Shown here: in pieces, positions 44,281-53,273 of the stretch
Layout: the number at the start of each line of letters is the position of its first letter
How positions within the stretch are numbered: position 1 is the first letter of the stretch
Source: Roseateles sp.
GTDB taxonomy: Bacteria; Pseudomonadota; Gammaproteobacteria; Burkholderiales; Burkholderiaceae_C
Length of the DNA stretch: 61,213 nucleotides
Reading direction: 5' to 3'
Assembly (NCBI GenBank): GCA_015657635.1
Contig: JACDQM010000067.1
Coordinates: 1 to 61,213, forward strand
Notes under the pieces: model-generated
The model's database searches: none
What the model saw: the letters and a program-made list of their open reading frames with translations, nothing else
What the model was told of the DNA's origin: nothing
Position numbers and translations under genes: made by a program

Positions 44281-44637
44281 ATGAGCCTGAGCATTTTTCA
44301 CAATCCGCGCTGCTCCAAATCCCGCGAAGCCCTGGCCCTGCTGCAACAGCGTGGCCTGGAGCCGACCGTGATCGAGTACCTGAAGACCGCACCCAGCGTC
44401 GAAGCTCTCACGCAACTGCTGGGCCAGCTCGGCCTGCCGGCGCGCGCACTCTTGCGCACCGGCGAGGACGCCTATCAAAGCCTGGGGCTTGCCGATGAAT
44501 CGCTGAGCGACGCGCAGCTGCTGCAGGCCATCGCCGACGCGCCGATTCTGCTGCAGCGGCCCATCGTGGTGCATCAAGGCCGTGCGGTGATCGCCCGGCC
44601 GCCGGAGCTGGCGCTGATGCTGCTGGATCGGGCCTGA
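44281..44637 (+). CDS. arsC: ArsC-family (glutaredoxin-dependent) arsenate-reductase-like protein
   Basis: 118-residue thioredoxin-fold protein of the ArsC/Spx/Yfgd group. It starts SIFHNPRCSKSREALALLQQ with the nucleophile Cys11, and has LLRTGEDAYQSLGL and ILLQRPIVVHQGRAVIARPPE with the conserved Arg residues of ArsC. The YfgD branch, common as a stand-alone gene, is equally possible. No arsR or arsB gene is near, so arsenate resistance cannot be concluded. Confidence 0.85.
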   Translation: MSLSIFHNPRCSKSREALALLQQRGLEPTVIEYLKTAPSVEALTQLLGQLGLPARALLRTGEDAYQSLGLADESLSDAQLLQAIADAPILLQRPIVVHQGRAVIARPPELALMLLDRA

Positions 44638-44667
44638 GGCCAGCAGAGCGGCCGCTCAGGAGCGAAC

Positions 44668-44690
44668 CCGGCCGGACGACAGCCGGCCGG
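44668..44690. terminator. GC-rich hairpin between convergent genes
   Basis: CCGGCCGG at 44668-44675 and again at 44683-44690 (self-complementary) can pair around a 7-nt loop, 31 bp after the arsC-like stop and 14 bp from the end of the convergent hydrolase gene. No T tract, so the role is uncertain. Confidence 0.35.
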
Positions 44691-44703
44691 CCGGCCGCAG
44701 CGA

Positions 44704-45723
44704 TCATTGGGCGCAGAGTTGGCTGTCCAGCAGCAGCTCGATGAACGCCCAGCTCTGCTGGTGCATGCCGCGCTGGTTGTAGTGCGTGCGGGTCAGCACC
44801 AGACTCATGCCGGCGTCCGGAAACACGGCGACGATATTGCCGCCGTTGCCCGACATCATCCAGCCCTGCTGCGCGCCGCAGCGGGTCTTGAACGCCCGTT
44901 GCCAGAACAGCTGCCCATAGCCCAGGCCCATCGGCGTGTCGCGCTGCACGCTGAGCACCCGGGCCACCAGCTCGGGCTTCAGCAAGACCTGACCCTGCCA
45001 GACGCCGCGCTGCTGCAGCAGCTGGGCCAGCTTGCCGAGGTCGCGTGTGCGCATGCGCAAACCGCCGCCGGTCAGCAGCTCGCCGCTGTCGGAACGCTTC
45101 CACTGCCAGTGCTGGATGTTCAAGGGCGCAAACAGGCGCCTGTGCTGGTAGGCCTCCAAGCCACCCGGCGCGCGGCGCTCCAGCAACTGGCCCAGCAGGA
45201 ACACACCGGCTGTGCAGTAGGCAAACGGCCCCCGCCCACTGGCGTCACGGGCATAGGGCGTGCGTGTCGGCAAGTCCAGCGTCCAGCGCAGCCAGGACTT
45301 GTGCGGGTACATGTTCTCTTCGTTGCCGGGGCTGCTGTCTTCCCAGTCGTTGCAGTCCAGCGCCGACGACATGCTCAGCAGGTCCTCGACGGTGATCGCT
45401 CGCTTGGCAACGCCGTCATGCTGAAACGGTCGCTCGGCGGCAAAGGCATCGAACACCGGGCTGTCCCAGCGCAGCAGCCCGTCCTGCACGGCCGCGGCCA
45501 CCACCAGAGCCGTGACCGACTTGGTGACGGAGCGACTGTCATGCAGGGTGTCGGCATCAGCGCCTTGGCCGTACCACTCGATCACCGGCTTGCCCTCGCG
45601 CTGCAGCAGCAGGCTGGTGCCCTGCGGCAAGGCCTGCCAGGCGGCATGGACGGGGTCGGTGGCCTGGGCCTTGGCCCCGAGCAACACAAAGAACAGCGAA
45701 GTGGTGAGGAGGAGTCGTTTCAT
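44704..45723 (-). CDS. Exported serine hydrolase of the beta-lactamase/class C PBP family
   Basis: 339 residues with a signal peptide (LLLTTSLFFVLLGAKAQA). The nucleophile motif is S65-V-T-K68 (SRSVTKSVTALVV). The second motif, usually YxN or YSS, appears as YCT in FAYCTAGVFLLGQLL. The third (H/KxG) may be the late SGNGGNIVAVFPD region. These proteins are mostly esterases or peptidases; there is no reason to read it as antibiotic resistance. The next gene upstream on this strand is an AraC regulator. Confidence 0.87.
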   Translation of the reverse strand: MKRLLLTTSLFFVLLGAKAQATDPVHAAWQALPQGTSLLLQREGKPVIEWYGQGADADTLHDSRSVTKSVTALVVAAAVQDGLLRWDSPVFDAFAAERPFQHDGVAKRAITVEDLLSMSSALDCNDWEDSSPGNEENMYPHKSWLRWTLDLPTRTPYARDASGRGPFAYCTAGVFLLGQLLERRAPGGLEAYQHRRLFAPLNIQHWQWKRSDSGELLTGGGLRMRTRDLGKLAQLLQQRGVWQGQVLLKPELVARVLSVQRDTPMGLGYGQLFWQRAFKTRCGAQQGWMMSGNGGNIVAVFPDAGMSLVLTRTHYNQRGMHQQSWAFIELLLDSQLCAQ

Positions 45724-45756
45724 GCGGCGCAGTGTGCTCAGCTGCCGCGGCCCGGT

Positions 45757-46563
45757 CTAGAACGTTTTTAACCCGGCCTGCCAGCGCGCTGGCGTGATGC
45801 GGTACTCGGCGCGAAAGAGCCGGGTGAAATGGCTCTGGTCGGCAAAGCCACAGGCGAGGGCAACCTGGCCGACGGCCTCGCCCTGCCGCAGCAGGGCGGC
45901 GGCGCGGTTGAGCTGGCTGCGGCGCTGCAACTGCCCCGGGGAGAGTCCGTAATGGCGGCGGAAGGCACGCGCCAACGACACCGGGTGCACGCCAGCTTCG
46001 CGCGCCAGATCGCCCAGGCGCAGCGCCTGCTCGCTCTCATCGACCAGACGCTCCATGCAGCGCCGCAGCCAGGGCGGCGCACGCTGGACCTCGATCTCGG
46101 GCGCGCATTCACCAGCAGTCAGTGCACACAGGCGAAGGCATTGCGTCTCGGTGTCGAGCAGGCCGCCAAGATCCAGCGCTTCGGCATGCTGAACCAGCGC
46201 GTGCCCGAGCCGCTCAGTCAGGCCGTGCAGGCGCCGCGCACCGCCATCGCCCAGGCCCAGTTCCTGCGCCTGGCGGGCCGGCAGGCTGAGGCTCAGAAAG
46301 CGGCCGCTGGCGCTGCTGAAGCAATCCTGGTGATGCGTGCCCGGCGGGTTCCACAGCAGAGCCCCGGGGCCAAGGCTTTCTTCGGCGCCGCGCGCGCTGC
46401 TGCGGTATCGGCCGGCCAGCACCAGGATGAAATGGCCGTCCTCATGCTCATGCGGCAGCACATGGTGGGCCGGCGTGGTGGCGTGCAGGCGCGCCAGGCT
46501 GAAGCCGGCCACGTCGCAGCGGCGCTCGAAGCGGCCGAAAAACTGGGCGTGGCGCAGCCTCAA
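45757..46563 (-). CDS. AraC-family transcriptional regulator
   Basis: 268 residues with an N-terminal cupin-like sensing domain (HHVLPHEHEDGHFILVLAG, then WNPPGTHHQDCF) and C-terminal double helix-turn-helix (LGDLAREAGVHPVSLARAFR, then VGQVALACGFADQSHFTRLF and RAEYRITPARWQ). Lies directly upstream of the serine hydrolase gene and after a GNAT gene on the same strand; its target is not clear. Confidence 0.92.
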   Translation of the reverse strand: MRLRHAQFFGRFERRCDVAGFSLARLHATTPAHHVLPHEHEDGHFILVLAGRYRSSARGAEESLGPGALLWNPPGTHHQDCFSSASGRFLSLSLPARQAQELGLGDGGARRLHGLTERLGHALVQHAEALDLGGLLDTETQCLRLCALTAGECAPEIEVQRAPPWLRRCMERLVDESEQALRLGDLAREAGVHPVSLARAFRRHYGLSPGQLQRRSQLNRAAALLRQGEAVGQVALACGFADQSHFTRLFRAEYRITPARWQAGLKTF

Positions 46564-46564
46564 C

Positions 46565-47050
46565 TCAAACCTTGCGATAGGCCGCCAGCGCTTCGCCCGT
46601 CAGGCGGCAGATGCGCCATTCGGGCAGCACGCTGGCGCCCATGTTCTCGTAGAAGCGGATCGCGTCTTCATTCCAGTCCAGCACGCTCCATTCGAAGCGG
46701 CCGTAGTCGCGCTCGACCGCAATCTGGGCCAGCCGGCTCAGGATGGCCTTGCCCAGGCCGCTGCGGCGGTGCGCAGGACGCACATAGAGGTCTTCCAGAT
46801 ACAGGCCCGGCTTGGCCAGGAAGGTCGAGAAATTGGTGAAGTAGAGCGCGAAGGCCACCACCTCGCCCTCCCACTCGCCGACCAGGGCTTCGACCACCGG
46901 CTTGGGGCCGAACAGGTGCGGCTGCAGCTTCTCGGGCGTGAGCTGAAGCATGTGGCTCAGCCCTTCGAACTCGGCCAGTTCGGCGATCAGGCCGGCGATG
47001 GCCGGGACATCGCGCGGCTCGGCGGCGCGCAGGGAGTAGGAAGAATTCAT
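46565..47050 (-). CDS. GNAT-family N-acetyltransferase (diamine-acetyltransferase-like)
   Basis: 161 residues. The CoA loop is YVRPAHRRSGLGKAILSRL, and the segments LYFTNFSTFLAKPGLYLEDLYV and WSVLDWNEDAIRFYENMGA closely follow the spermidine/spermine or thialysine acetyltransferase type. Start at 47050 (MNSSYSL). The stop is 1 bp from the AraC gene start, so both are likely in one transcript. The amine substrate is inferred only from family resemblance. Confidence 0.9.
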   Translation of the reverse strand: MNSSYSLRAAEPRDVPAIAGLIAELAEFEGLSHMLQLTPEKLQPHLFGPKPVVEALVGEWEGEVVAFALYFTNFSTFLAKPGLYLEDLYVRPAHRRSGLGKAILSRLAQIAVERDYGRFEWSVLDWNEDAIRFYENMGASVLPEWRICRLTGEALAAYRKV

Positions 47051-47138
47051 GCGCTGCATTCTGCCCGTGCGGCGCGGCCTCTTCACACTGTCACCGCGCC
47101 GACAGCCGCGTCGGCGCAACAGCCCTACAGTGCAGCCC

Positions 47139-48068
47139 ATGACCCACACGCCCTACCTCCCCCGCCGCGCGCATCGCAGCGAGTTCATCACGCTGCGCGG
47201 CCTGCGCCACCATGTCCTGAGCTGGGGCGACGCGGCTCTCGCCAGCCCCGCGCGGCCGACGCTGCTGATGCTGCACGGCTGGATGGATGTCGGCGCCTCG
47301 TTCCAGTTCGTCGTCGACGCGCTGCAGCAGGACCGGCATGTGGTGGCGATGGACTGGCGCGGCTTCGGCCAGAGCGACAGCAGCGGCGCCGATGCCTACT
47401 GGTTCCCCGATTACCTGGGCGACCTGGATGCGCTGATCGATGCCGTCAGCCCGGAAGCACCCATCGACCTGCTGGGCCACAGCATGGGCGGCAATATCGT
47501 GATGAGCTATGCCGGCGTGCGGCCCGAGCGCATCCGCCGCCTGATCAATCTGGAAGGATTCGGCCTGCCCGACGCCACGCCGGACCAGGGCCCGGCGCGG
47601 CTGCGCCAATGGCTGGACGAGCTGAAGCAGCCGCAGACGCTCAAGCCCTACGCCAGCATCGAGGGTGTGGAGCAGCGCCTGATGAAGACCAACCCACGCC
47701 TCAGCGCCGATAAGGCGGCCTGGCTGGCGCCGCTGTGGTCGCGCGAAGTCGCCGGGGCCGACGGCGGGCGCGAATGGCAGATCCTCGGCGACCCGGCCCA
47801 TAAACGGACCAATCCGGTGCTCTACCGCCGCGCCGAGGCGCTGGAGCTCTGGCAGCGCATCGCCGCACCAACGCTGTGGGTCGAGGGCAGCGAGACCGAT
47901 ATGACGCAGTGGTGGGGCAAGCGCTACCCGCGCGAGGACTTCGAGTCGCGCCTGGCCGTGGTGCCCCAGCTGGAGCGCGTGCTGCTGCAAGGGGCCGGCC
48001 ATATGCTGCACCACGACCAGCCCGAGGCGCTGGCTGCGGCGCTGGAGGCTTTCCTGGCCCGAGACTGA
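47139..48068 (+). CDS. Alpha/beta hydrolase
   Basis: 309-residue single-domain alpha/beta hydrolase. The oxyanion region is LLMLHGWMDVGASFQ, the nucleophile elbow LLGHSMGGNIV, and the catalytic His lies in GAGHMLHHDQPE near the C-terminus; the acid is probably in VEGSETDM. I start at 47139 (MTHTPYLPRRAHRSEF), inside a longer open frame. It is divergent from the GNAT gene. Substrate unknown. Confidence 0.88.
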   Translation: MTHTPYLPRRAHRSEFITLRGLRHHVLSWGDAALASPARPTLLMLHGWMDVGASFQFVVDALQQDRHVVAMDWRGFGQSDSSGADAYWFPDYLGDLDALIDAVSPEAPIDLLGHSMGGNIVMSYAGVRPERIRRLINLEGFGLPDATPDQGPARLRQWLDELKQPQTLKPYASIEGVEQRLMKTNPRLSADKAAWLAPLWSREVAGADGGREWQILGDPAHKRTNPVLYRRAEALELWQRIAAPTLWVEGSETDMTQWWGKRYPREDFESRLAVVPQLERVLLQGAGHMLHHDQPEALAAALEAFLARD

Positions 48069-48077
48069 GGCAGACGC

Positions 48078-48752
48078 TCAGGCGCGCAGCCAGCGGCGCT
48101 GCGCTTCCATCTGCTGCAATTCGGCAAAACGGGGCCGGCCGCGCTTGAGCAGCGCCGGCCACAGGCGCAGCAGCAGCTCGGCGGTGGCCATGGTGTCGGC
48201 CGCGGCCTGGTGGCGTTGCGCGCAGCGGATGTCGAAGTGGGCCATCCAGTCGTCGAGCGAGCGGCAGTCGGCCTGCGGGTGGCTCAGTGCCGCCACCGGC
48301 TCCAGGTCCAGCCAGGGGTTGGGGAGCTTGCGGCCCAGCAGCCTGGCCATCTCGCGCTGGATCATGCCCTGGTCGAAAGCAGCATGGAAAGCGACCAGCG
48401 GCGCATCGCCGATCCATTGCTCGAAGTCCTGCAGCGCCTGTATCGGCTCGACGCCGCCACGCTGCGCCCCCAGCCCGATGCCGTGCAGCAGGATGTTGGC
48501 CTTGAAGTCCTCCGCCATCGGCAGATCCGCCGGCTGGCGCAGCAGGATCTCGAAGCTGTCGCCCAGCAGGATGCGCGGCGGCGTGGCGGACATGTCGAGC
48601 GCGATGGCGGCAATCGCCAGCAAGCGGTCGTGCTCCAGGTTCAGGCCGCTGGTCTCGACATCCAGCACCACCCAGCGTGTGGGCTCACCACGGGCGGCCG
48701 CGTCGCTGCTGCCACCGGACAGGCGGCGGATCAGGTCTTGCAGCCAGCTCAT
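48078..48752 (-). CDS. DnaQ-like DEDDh 3'-5' exonuclease
   Basis: 224 residues of the RNase-T/DnaQ exonuclease fold. Exo I is VLDVETSGL, exo II is the HAAFDQGMI region, and exo III is HQAAADTMATAELLLRLW with the catalytic His and Asp. It is shorter than the replicative DnaQ and lacks the C-terminal alpha-subunit tether. The start overlaps the stop of the CBS/DUF294 gene by 4 bp. The same gene order next to a sodium:solute symporter is known in several proteobacteria, which ties it to that module rather than to replication. Confidence 0.88.
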   Translation of the reverse strand: MSWLQDLIRRLSGGSSDAAARGEPTRWVVLDVETSGLNLEHDRLLAIAAIALDMSATPPRILLGDSFEILLRQPADLPMAEDFKANILLHGIGLGAQRGGVEPIQALQDFEQWIGDAPLVAFHAAFDQGMIQREMARLLGRKLPNPWLDLEPVAALSHPQADCRSLDDWMAHFDIRCAQRHQAAADTMATAELLLRLWPALLKRGRPRFAELQQMEAQRRWLRA

Positions 48753-50683
48753 CGCAGCCAGTCCAGTTCAAGGCGCTGCTGCAGGCGCCGGGCGACGCGA
48801 AAGCTCTCCTTGAGCACGCGGCGGTCGATGTCGTTGAGCGCGTCCAGCGCGATCCAATTCGGCTGATCGCTCGGCATGGCTCCTTCGCCGGCGGCCTCCA
48901 TCTGCACACGCAGGCGCAGCATCTGCAGAAACTCGAAAGCGCCGATCCAGCCCTCGCTTTCGGCCGCGCTCACCTGCAGTGCGCGACCCATGGCCTCAAA
49001 GCGCTCGCGCGTGTTGGTGGCGCTGATGCCATGGGCTAGCGCGTGAATGCGTGCCACGTCCACAAAGATGGCGGTGCCATGCAGCTTCAGGTCAATGCCC
49101 TCGCGCCCCGCGGCGTTCTTCTCGCCCTCCACGGCGCCCAGCCAGTTCAGCGGCGGCCGGCTGCGCAGGGAGTTCTCGGCCATCTGGCGCATGAAGCGCG
49201 GCAGTCGCGCCGCATGGCTGCCCAGCAGCTCGCGCAGCGGCGTCACCAGCGACACATCGCCCCAGATCGGGCGGAAGTCGAAATAGATGCTGGCCTTCAG
49301 CAGGTCCTCCGGCGCGCCATGCTCCATCCATTCATTGAAGGCCTCCAGCCACTCTTGTGCGCTCAGGCAGCAACTCGGGTTGGAAGCCATCACCCCGCCC
49401 TTGCACAGCGGATAGCCGCAGGCGTCCAGTGCCTGATTGACATCCAGCGCAAAGGCCAGCCAGCGTGGCCGGTCGCGCTCGGGATCATCGCTGACGAACA
49501 GCAGGCCGTTGTCCTGGTCGGTGGCAATGGTCTGCTCGCCGCGCCCTTCCGAGCCGAAGGCCAGCCAGCAGGCCTGGCGCTCATCCAAGCCATGCTGCTC
49601 AGCCTTGAGCTGGAGCAGGCGCTGGGTGAGCACATCGTTGAGGTGCGAGATCAATTCAGTGAGCTGGCGGGCGGCCACGCCCTGCGCCAGCAGATTGCGC
49701 GCGAAGCGGCGGATGTCCTGCGCCACCACACGCAGCGTGTCGACGTCCGGCGCAGCACGGATGCTGGTGCTGACCTGCTTGAGTGAGAGCCGCTGCATCG
49801 CGAACAGGTCACGCTCGGAAACGATGCTGACCACTCGGCCGTCCTCGGTCACCGGCACATGGCGCACGCCGTGGCGCGACATCAGCAGCGCCGCCTGCTG
49901 CGCGCTGTCGGCCAGCGTGAGGCAATGCACCGGCTGGCTCATCACCTGACCGATCGGCGTGCTCAGCGGCAGCTGCGGCAGCGTGATGCGCGACAGGATG
50001 TCATGGCGCGTCAGGATGCCCAAGGCGGCGCCGGCGCCATCGCAGACCAGCACCGAGCCGATATGGCGCAGATGCATCATCTCCAGCGCGGTCTGCAGCG
50101 GCGTGTCGGGCGACACGCTGGCCGGCGCACGGCGCTTGAGCTGCGCCAGCGGCGTCTCCATCGACTGCTCGGACAGGGTCTGCGAGGAATAGGCCACCTG
50201 CAGCGCGCGGCGTGACAGCGCCAGAAACTGGGCCACGCGCCGGTTCAGGAAATCGGCAAAGGGCGCGCTGAGCTTGGCCAGCGCATGCACCTGATCGGCC
50301 GGCAGCAGCAGACAGAAAGTGTCGCCCTGTGAGGTGTACGTGGCCGTGACGGCACGCGCGCCCAGCACGGCCCCGACGGGAAAGAACTCGCCCGGCTCGA
50401 AGTGAAAGCCACCGGCCGCTTCAGCAATGCCGCGCTGGCCGCTGACCGCCCCCTGGCGGACAAAGAACAAATGCTGCACCGGCCCGGACTCGGGCGACAG
50501 CATGGCCTCGCCTGGGGCGTAATAAGCTTGGCTGGCATGGCGCACGAAGTGCAGCACATGCTCGGCTTGCATCTGCGCGAAAGGCGCGTAGCGCTGCAGT
50601 TCGGCCTGCAGCTGGGCCATCAGCTGCCAGAAGGGCTGGCAGCGGGGCTGGCGGATGGTTGAAGCTGGGTTCATGGCAAGCAT
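48749..50683 (-). CDS. cNMP-binding/CBS/DUF294 nucleotidyltransferase-like regulator
   Basis: 644 residues in four parts: a cyclic-nucleotide-binding-like domain (about 20-140), two CBS domains (about 175-285; TALEMMHLRHIGSVLVCD and HGVRHVPVTEDGRVVSIVSERD), a DUF294 putative nucleotidyltransferase (GSEGRGEQTIATDQDNGLLF, the GS-x-GR-x-E and DxD metal motif of the GlnD/GlnE fold), and the DUF294 C-terminal helical domain. It probably senses adenylates and modifies or controls the neighbouring symporter. Starts at 50683 and 50674 cannot be separated. A terminator lies between it and the symporter genes upstream. Confidence 0.9.
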   Translation of the reverse strand: MLAMNPASTIRQPRCQPFWQLMAQLQAELQRYAPFAQMQAEHVLHFVRHASQAYYAPGEAMLSPESGPVQHLFFVRQGAVSGQRGIAEAAGGFHFEPGEFFPVGAVLGARAVTATYTSQGDTFCLLLPADQVHALAKLSAPFADFLNRRVAQFLALSRRALQVAYSSQTLSEQSMETPLAQLKRRAPASVSPDTPLQTALEMMHLRHIGSVLVCDGAGAALGILTRHDILSRITLPQLPLSTPIGQVMSQPVHCLTLADSAQQAALLMSRHGVRHVPVTEDGRVVSIVSERDLFAMQRLSLKQVSTSIRAAPDVDTLRVVAQDIRRFARNLLAQGVAARQLTELISHLNDVLTQRLLQLKAEQHGLDERQACWLAFGSEGRGEQTIATDQDNGLLFVSDDPERDRPRWLAFALDVNQALDACGYPLCKGGVMASNPSCCLSAQEWLEAFNEWMEHGAPEDLLKASIYFDFRPIWGDVSLVTPLRELLGSHAARLPRFMRQMAENSLRSRPPLNWLGAVEGEKNAAGREGIDLKLHGTAIFVDVARIHALAHGISATNTRERFEAMGRALQVSAAESEGWIGAFEFLQMLRLRVQMEAAGEGAMPSDQPNWIALDALNDIDRRVLKESFRVARRLQQRLELDWLR

Positions 50684-50715
50684 CCGATGAACGGAGTTCG
50701 TGAGGTCAATGAAAA

Positions 50716-50743
50716 AAGGCCCCGCAGCGGGCTGCGGGGCCTT
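50716..50743 (-). terminator. Rho-independent terminator after the symporter genes
   Basis: On the minus strand a 13-bp stem (AAGGCCCCGCAGC / GCTGCGGGGCCTT, 2-nt nominal loop) runs into a run of six T. It lies 26 bp after the symporter stop and before the CBS/DUF294 gene of the same strand, so symporter messages should mostly end here. Confidence 0.9.
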
Positions 50744-50768
50744 GGCTCTCAGTCAATCAAGCCGAGGG

Positions 50769-52896
50769 TCAGGACTTGCCCAGTTTCAGGTCGGGGTAGC
50801 GCACATGCTCGACCAGTTCCTGCGTTTCCTTCTTCGGCGCCGGGGTCAGCAGGCTGACGATGATGATCGTCGCGAAGCCCAGCGGCACGCCGAAGATACC
50901 GGCACTGATCGGCAGGATGCCGAACCAGAGCTCGATCGGCGAGGTCACGCCGAACACGCCGCGCAGCCAGGGCTGGGTGGTCACCATGTAGTAGAAGGTG
51001 ATACCCAGGCCTGCCGCGATGCCCAGCGAGGCGCCCCACTTGTTGGCACGCTTCCAGAACACCCCCAGCACCAGGGCCGGGAAGAAGGAAGCTGCCGCAA
51101 AGGAGAACGCGGCGGAGACCAGGAACAGGATGTCAGCCGGCTCTGCGCGCGACGTAAGCCGCAGCCAAAGCCACCACCAGCAGCAGCACCTTGGAGATGG
51201 TGACGCGGCGAGCAGTCGAAGCGTTCGGGTCGATCATCTTGTAGTAGACGTCGTGCGACAGCGCATTGGCGATGGTCAGCAGCAGGCCGTCCGCAGTGGA
51301 CAGCGCCGCAGCCAGACCACCAGCCGCCACCATGCCCGACACCACATAGGGCAGGCCACCGATTTCCGGCGTGGCCAGCACGATGATGTCGCCGCCGATC
51401 CTCATCTCGCCGAGCTGGAAGATGCCGTCCTTGTTGACGTCAGCCACCGAGAGCAACGCCGGGTCGACCTTGGCCCAGTTGGCAATCCAGGCCGGTAGCT
51501 GATCAAACGGCGTGCCCACCAGCACATTGAACACCTCGTACTTGACCAGCACTGCCAGAGCAGGCGCCGAGAAGTACAGCAGGAAGATGAAGAACAAGCT
51601 CCAGGTCACCGACTCGCGCGCCTCCTTGACGGACGGCGTGGTGTAGTAGCGCATCAGGATGTGCGGCAGCGCGGCCGTCCCCACCATCAAGCAGAACACC
51701 AGAGCGAGGAAGTTGCGGCGCGATTCGTCGAAGGTCTTGCGGGCCTTTTCGTCGCCGTTCGGGTCGCCCGCAAATTGCTGCGAATGCACAGGCATGCCGG
51801 CCAGCGGCTTGGCCCGACCTTCGTTGGCCGTCTTGGCGGCCGTCCAGGCCTTCTTCGCGTCAGCTTCGTTGGCAGGCACGGCGGCCAGAGCCTTCTCTGC
51901 GGCAGCGATCTGGTCAGCCGGAGCGTTGGCGGCCTTCAAGTCGGCCAGCTTCTGCGTGGCGGCGGCCTTGTCGGCAGCCAGCGCGGCAGGCACGTCCTTG
52001 AGCTTGGCGTCGAACTCGGCGGCGCGAGCCTTGAAGATCGCGATGACCTCCTGCTCCTTGGGATCAGCCTTGATGCGCTTCTCGGCCTCGGAGACCTTCT
52101 GCAGCTGGTAGCCGTAGATGGCTTGCGGCACCGGGACGCCGGTCTGCTTCACCGACAGCCACACCACCGGGATCATGTAGGCAATGATCAGAATGATGTA
52201 CTGCGCCACCTGTGTCCAGGTGACGGCGCGCATGCCGCCCAGGAAGGAGCAGACCAGGATGCCCGCCAGACCGACGAAGACGCCGATCTCGAAGGCCAGG
52301 CCCGACAGACGCGCGGTGATCAGGCCCACGCCGTAGATCTGCGCCACCACATAGACGAAGGAGCACAGGATCGCCGCCGCAACGCCCAGGATACGCGGCA
52401 GGTTGCCCTCATAGCGCGCGCCCAGGAAGTCAGGGATGGTGAACTGGCCGAACTTGCGCAGGTAAGGCGCCAGGAACAGCGCCACCAGGCAGTAGCCGCC
52501 GGTCCAGCCCATGATGAAGGCCAGGCCGCCGTAACCGGTCAGGTAGAGCGTACCGGCCATGCCGATGAAGGAGGCAGCCGACATCCAGTCAGCGCCGGTG
52601 GCCATGCCGTTGTAGACCGCAGGCACGCGACGGCCGGCGACGTAGTACTCGCTGGCGTCGGACGTGCGGCTCATGAAGCCGATGCCGGCGTACAAGAGCA
52701 CCGTGGCGACCAGGAACACGAAGCCGATGTACTGCCTTGACAGGCCCATCTGCTCGGCAATCGCGAGGACGATGATGAAAGCAAGGAAGCCACCCGTATA
52801 CCAGGCGTAGACCTTGTTCAGCTGTTGCTTGAAGGCCGCGTTGGCGGCCTTGTTGATTGGGCCTTCACCGCCCATTGAAGGAGTTGCGCCTGCCAT
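50769..52896 (-). pseudogene. Sodium:solute symporter, large subunit (VC_2705-like), frameshifted
   Basis: Sodium-coupled uptake of acetate-like monocarboxylates is the likely role. It has about 13 hydrophobic helices, starting AGRRVPAVYNGMATGADWMSAAS, the SSSF signature region. The frame breaks at 51145-51151: the first frame ends AAYVARRAG, the second continues with ILFLVSAAFSFAAASFFPALVLG and FWKRANKWGAS to 50769. A 2-base loss in the GCGCGC run explains it, giving 709 residues. The protein is longer than usual because of a 130-residue Ala/Lys-rich helical insert (about residues 265-393). It starts 1 bp after the small-subunit stop with AGGAG upstream. Confidence 0.85.
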
Positions 52897-52897
52897 C

Positions 52898-53158
52898 TCA
52901 GATCTCCTCTTCGGCAACGCCGTGTTCCTGGTCCAGGCGGTTCATGTACCGCGCATAGAACCAGATGATCAGGCAGTACACGATCAATGCGCCCTGGGAC
53001 CCAACCCAGAAGCTGAACGGCCAGCCAAAAAAGGTGAAGCTCAGGTCGCGGGCAAAAAAGCCTACGACGAAGGTCACCACGAACCAGATCGCCAGCAGAA
53101 CTGCGGTGATCCGCAGGTTCTTCTGCCAGTACTGGCGGTGTCTTTCGGTCAATTGCAT
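52898..53158 (-). CDS. DUF4212 small subunit of the sodium:solute symporter
   Basis: 86 residues with two transmembrane helices (ITAVLLAIWFVVTFVVGFFA and GALIVYCLIIWFYARYM) separated by DLSFTFFGWPFSFWVGSQ, the DUF4212 pattern. It is always next to the large subunit of this symporter subfamily. I prefer the ATG at 53158 (MQLTERHRQYW), which has AGGAG about 10 bases upstream; the ATG at 53176 has none. Confidence 0.92.
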   Translation of the reverse strand: MQLTERHRQYWQKNLRITAVLLAIWFVVTFVVGFFARDLSFTFFGWPFSFWVGSQGALIVYCLIIWFYARYMNRLDQEHGVAEEEI

Positions 53159-53273
53159 CGCTGTCGTCTCCTTCATGTCGTAAGAAGGCCTTCACCCTCT
53201 GCGGGATCTCGGGCACCGATGGACCACCCCATGCGCCAACAGCGCGCATGCTGCGCGGGTGAACCGCTTGACG

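Noticed and set aside
44281..44637. Arsenic resistance operon
   Set aside because: A single arsC-like gene without arsR, arsB or acr3 nearby; the YfgD-type stand-alone protein is as likely.
44704..45723. Beta-lactam resistance gene
   Set aside because: Only the generic SxxK family pattern is present and the YxN element is YCT; such proteins are mostly esterases or peptidases.
48749..50683. GlnD or GlnE nitrogen-regulatory nucleotidyltransferase
   Set aside because: The GS-x-GR-x-E motif is shared, but the cNMP and CBS domains and symporter context fit DUF294 proteins, and HD or ACT domains are missing.
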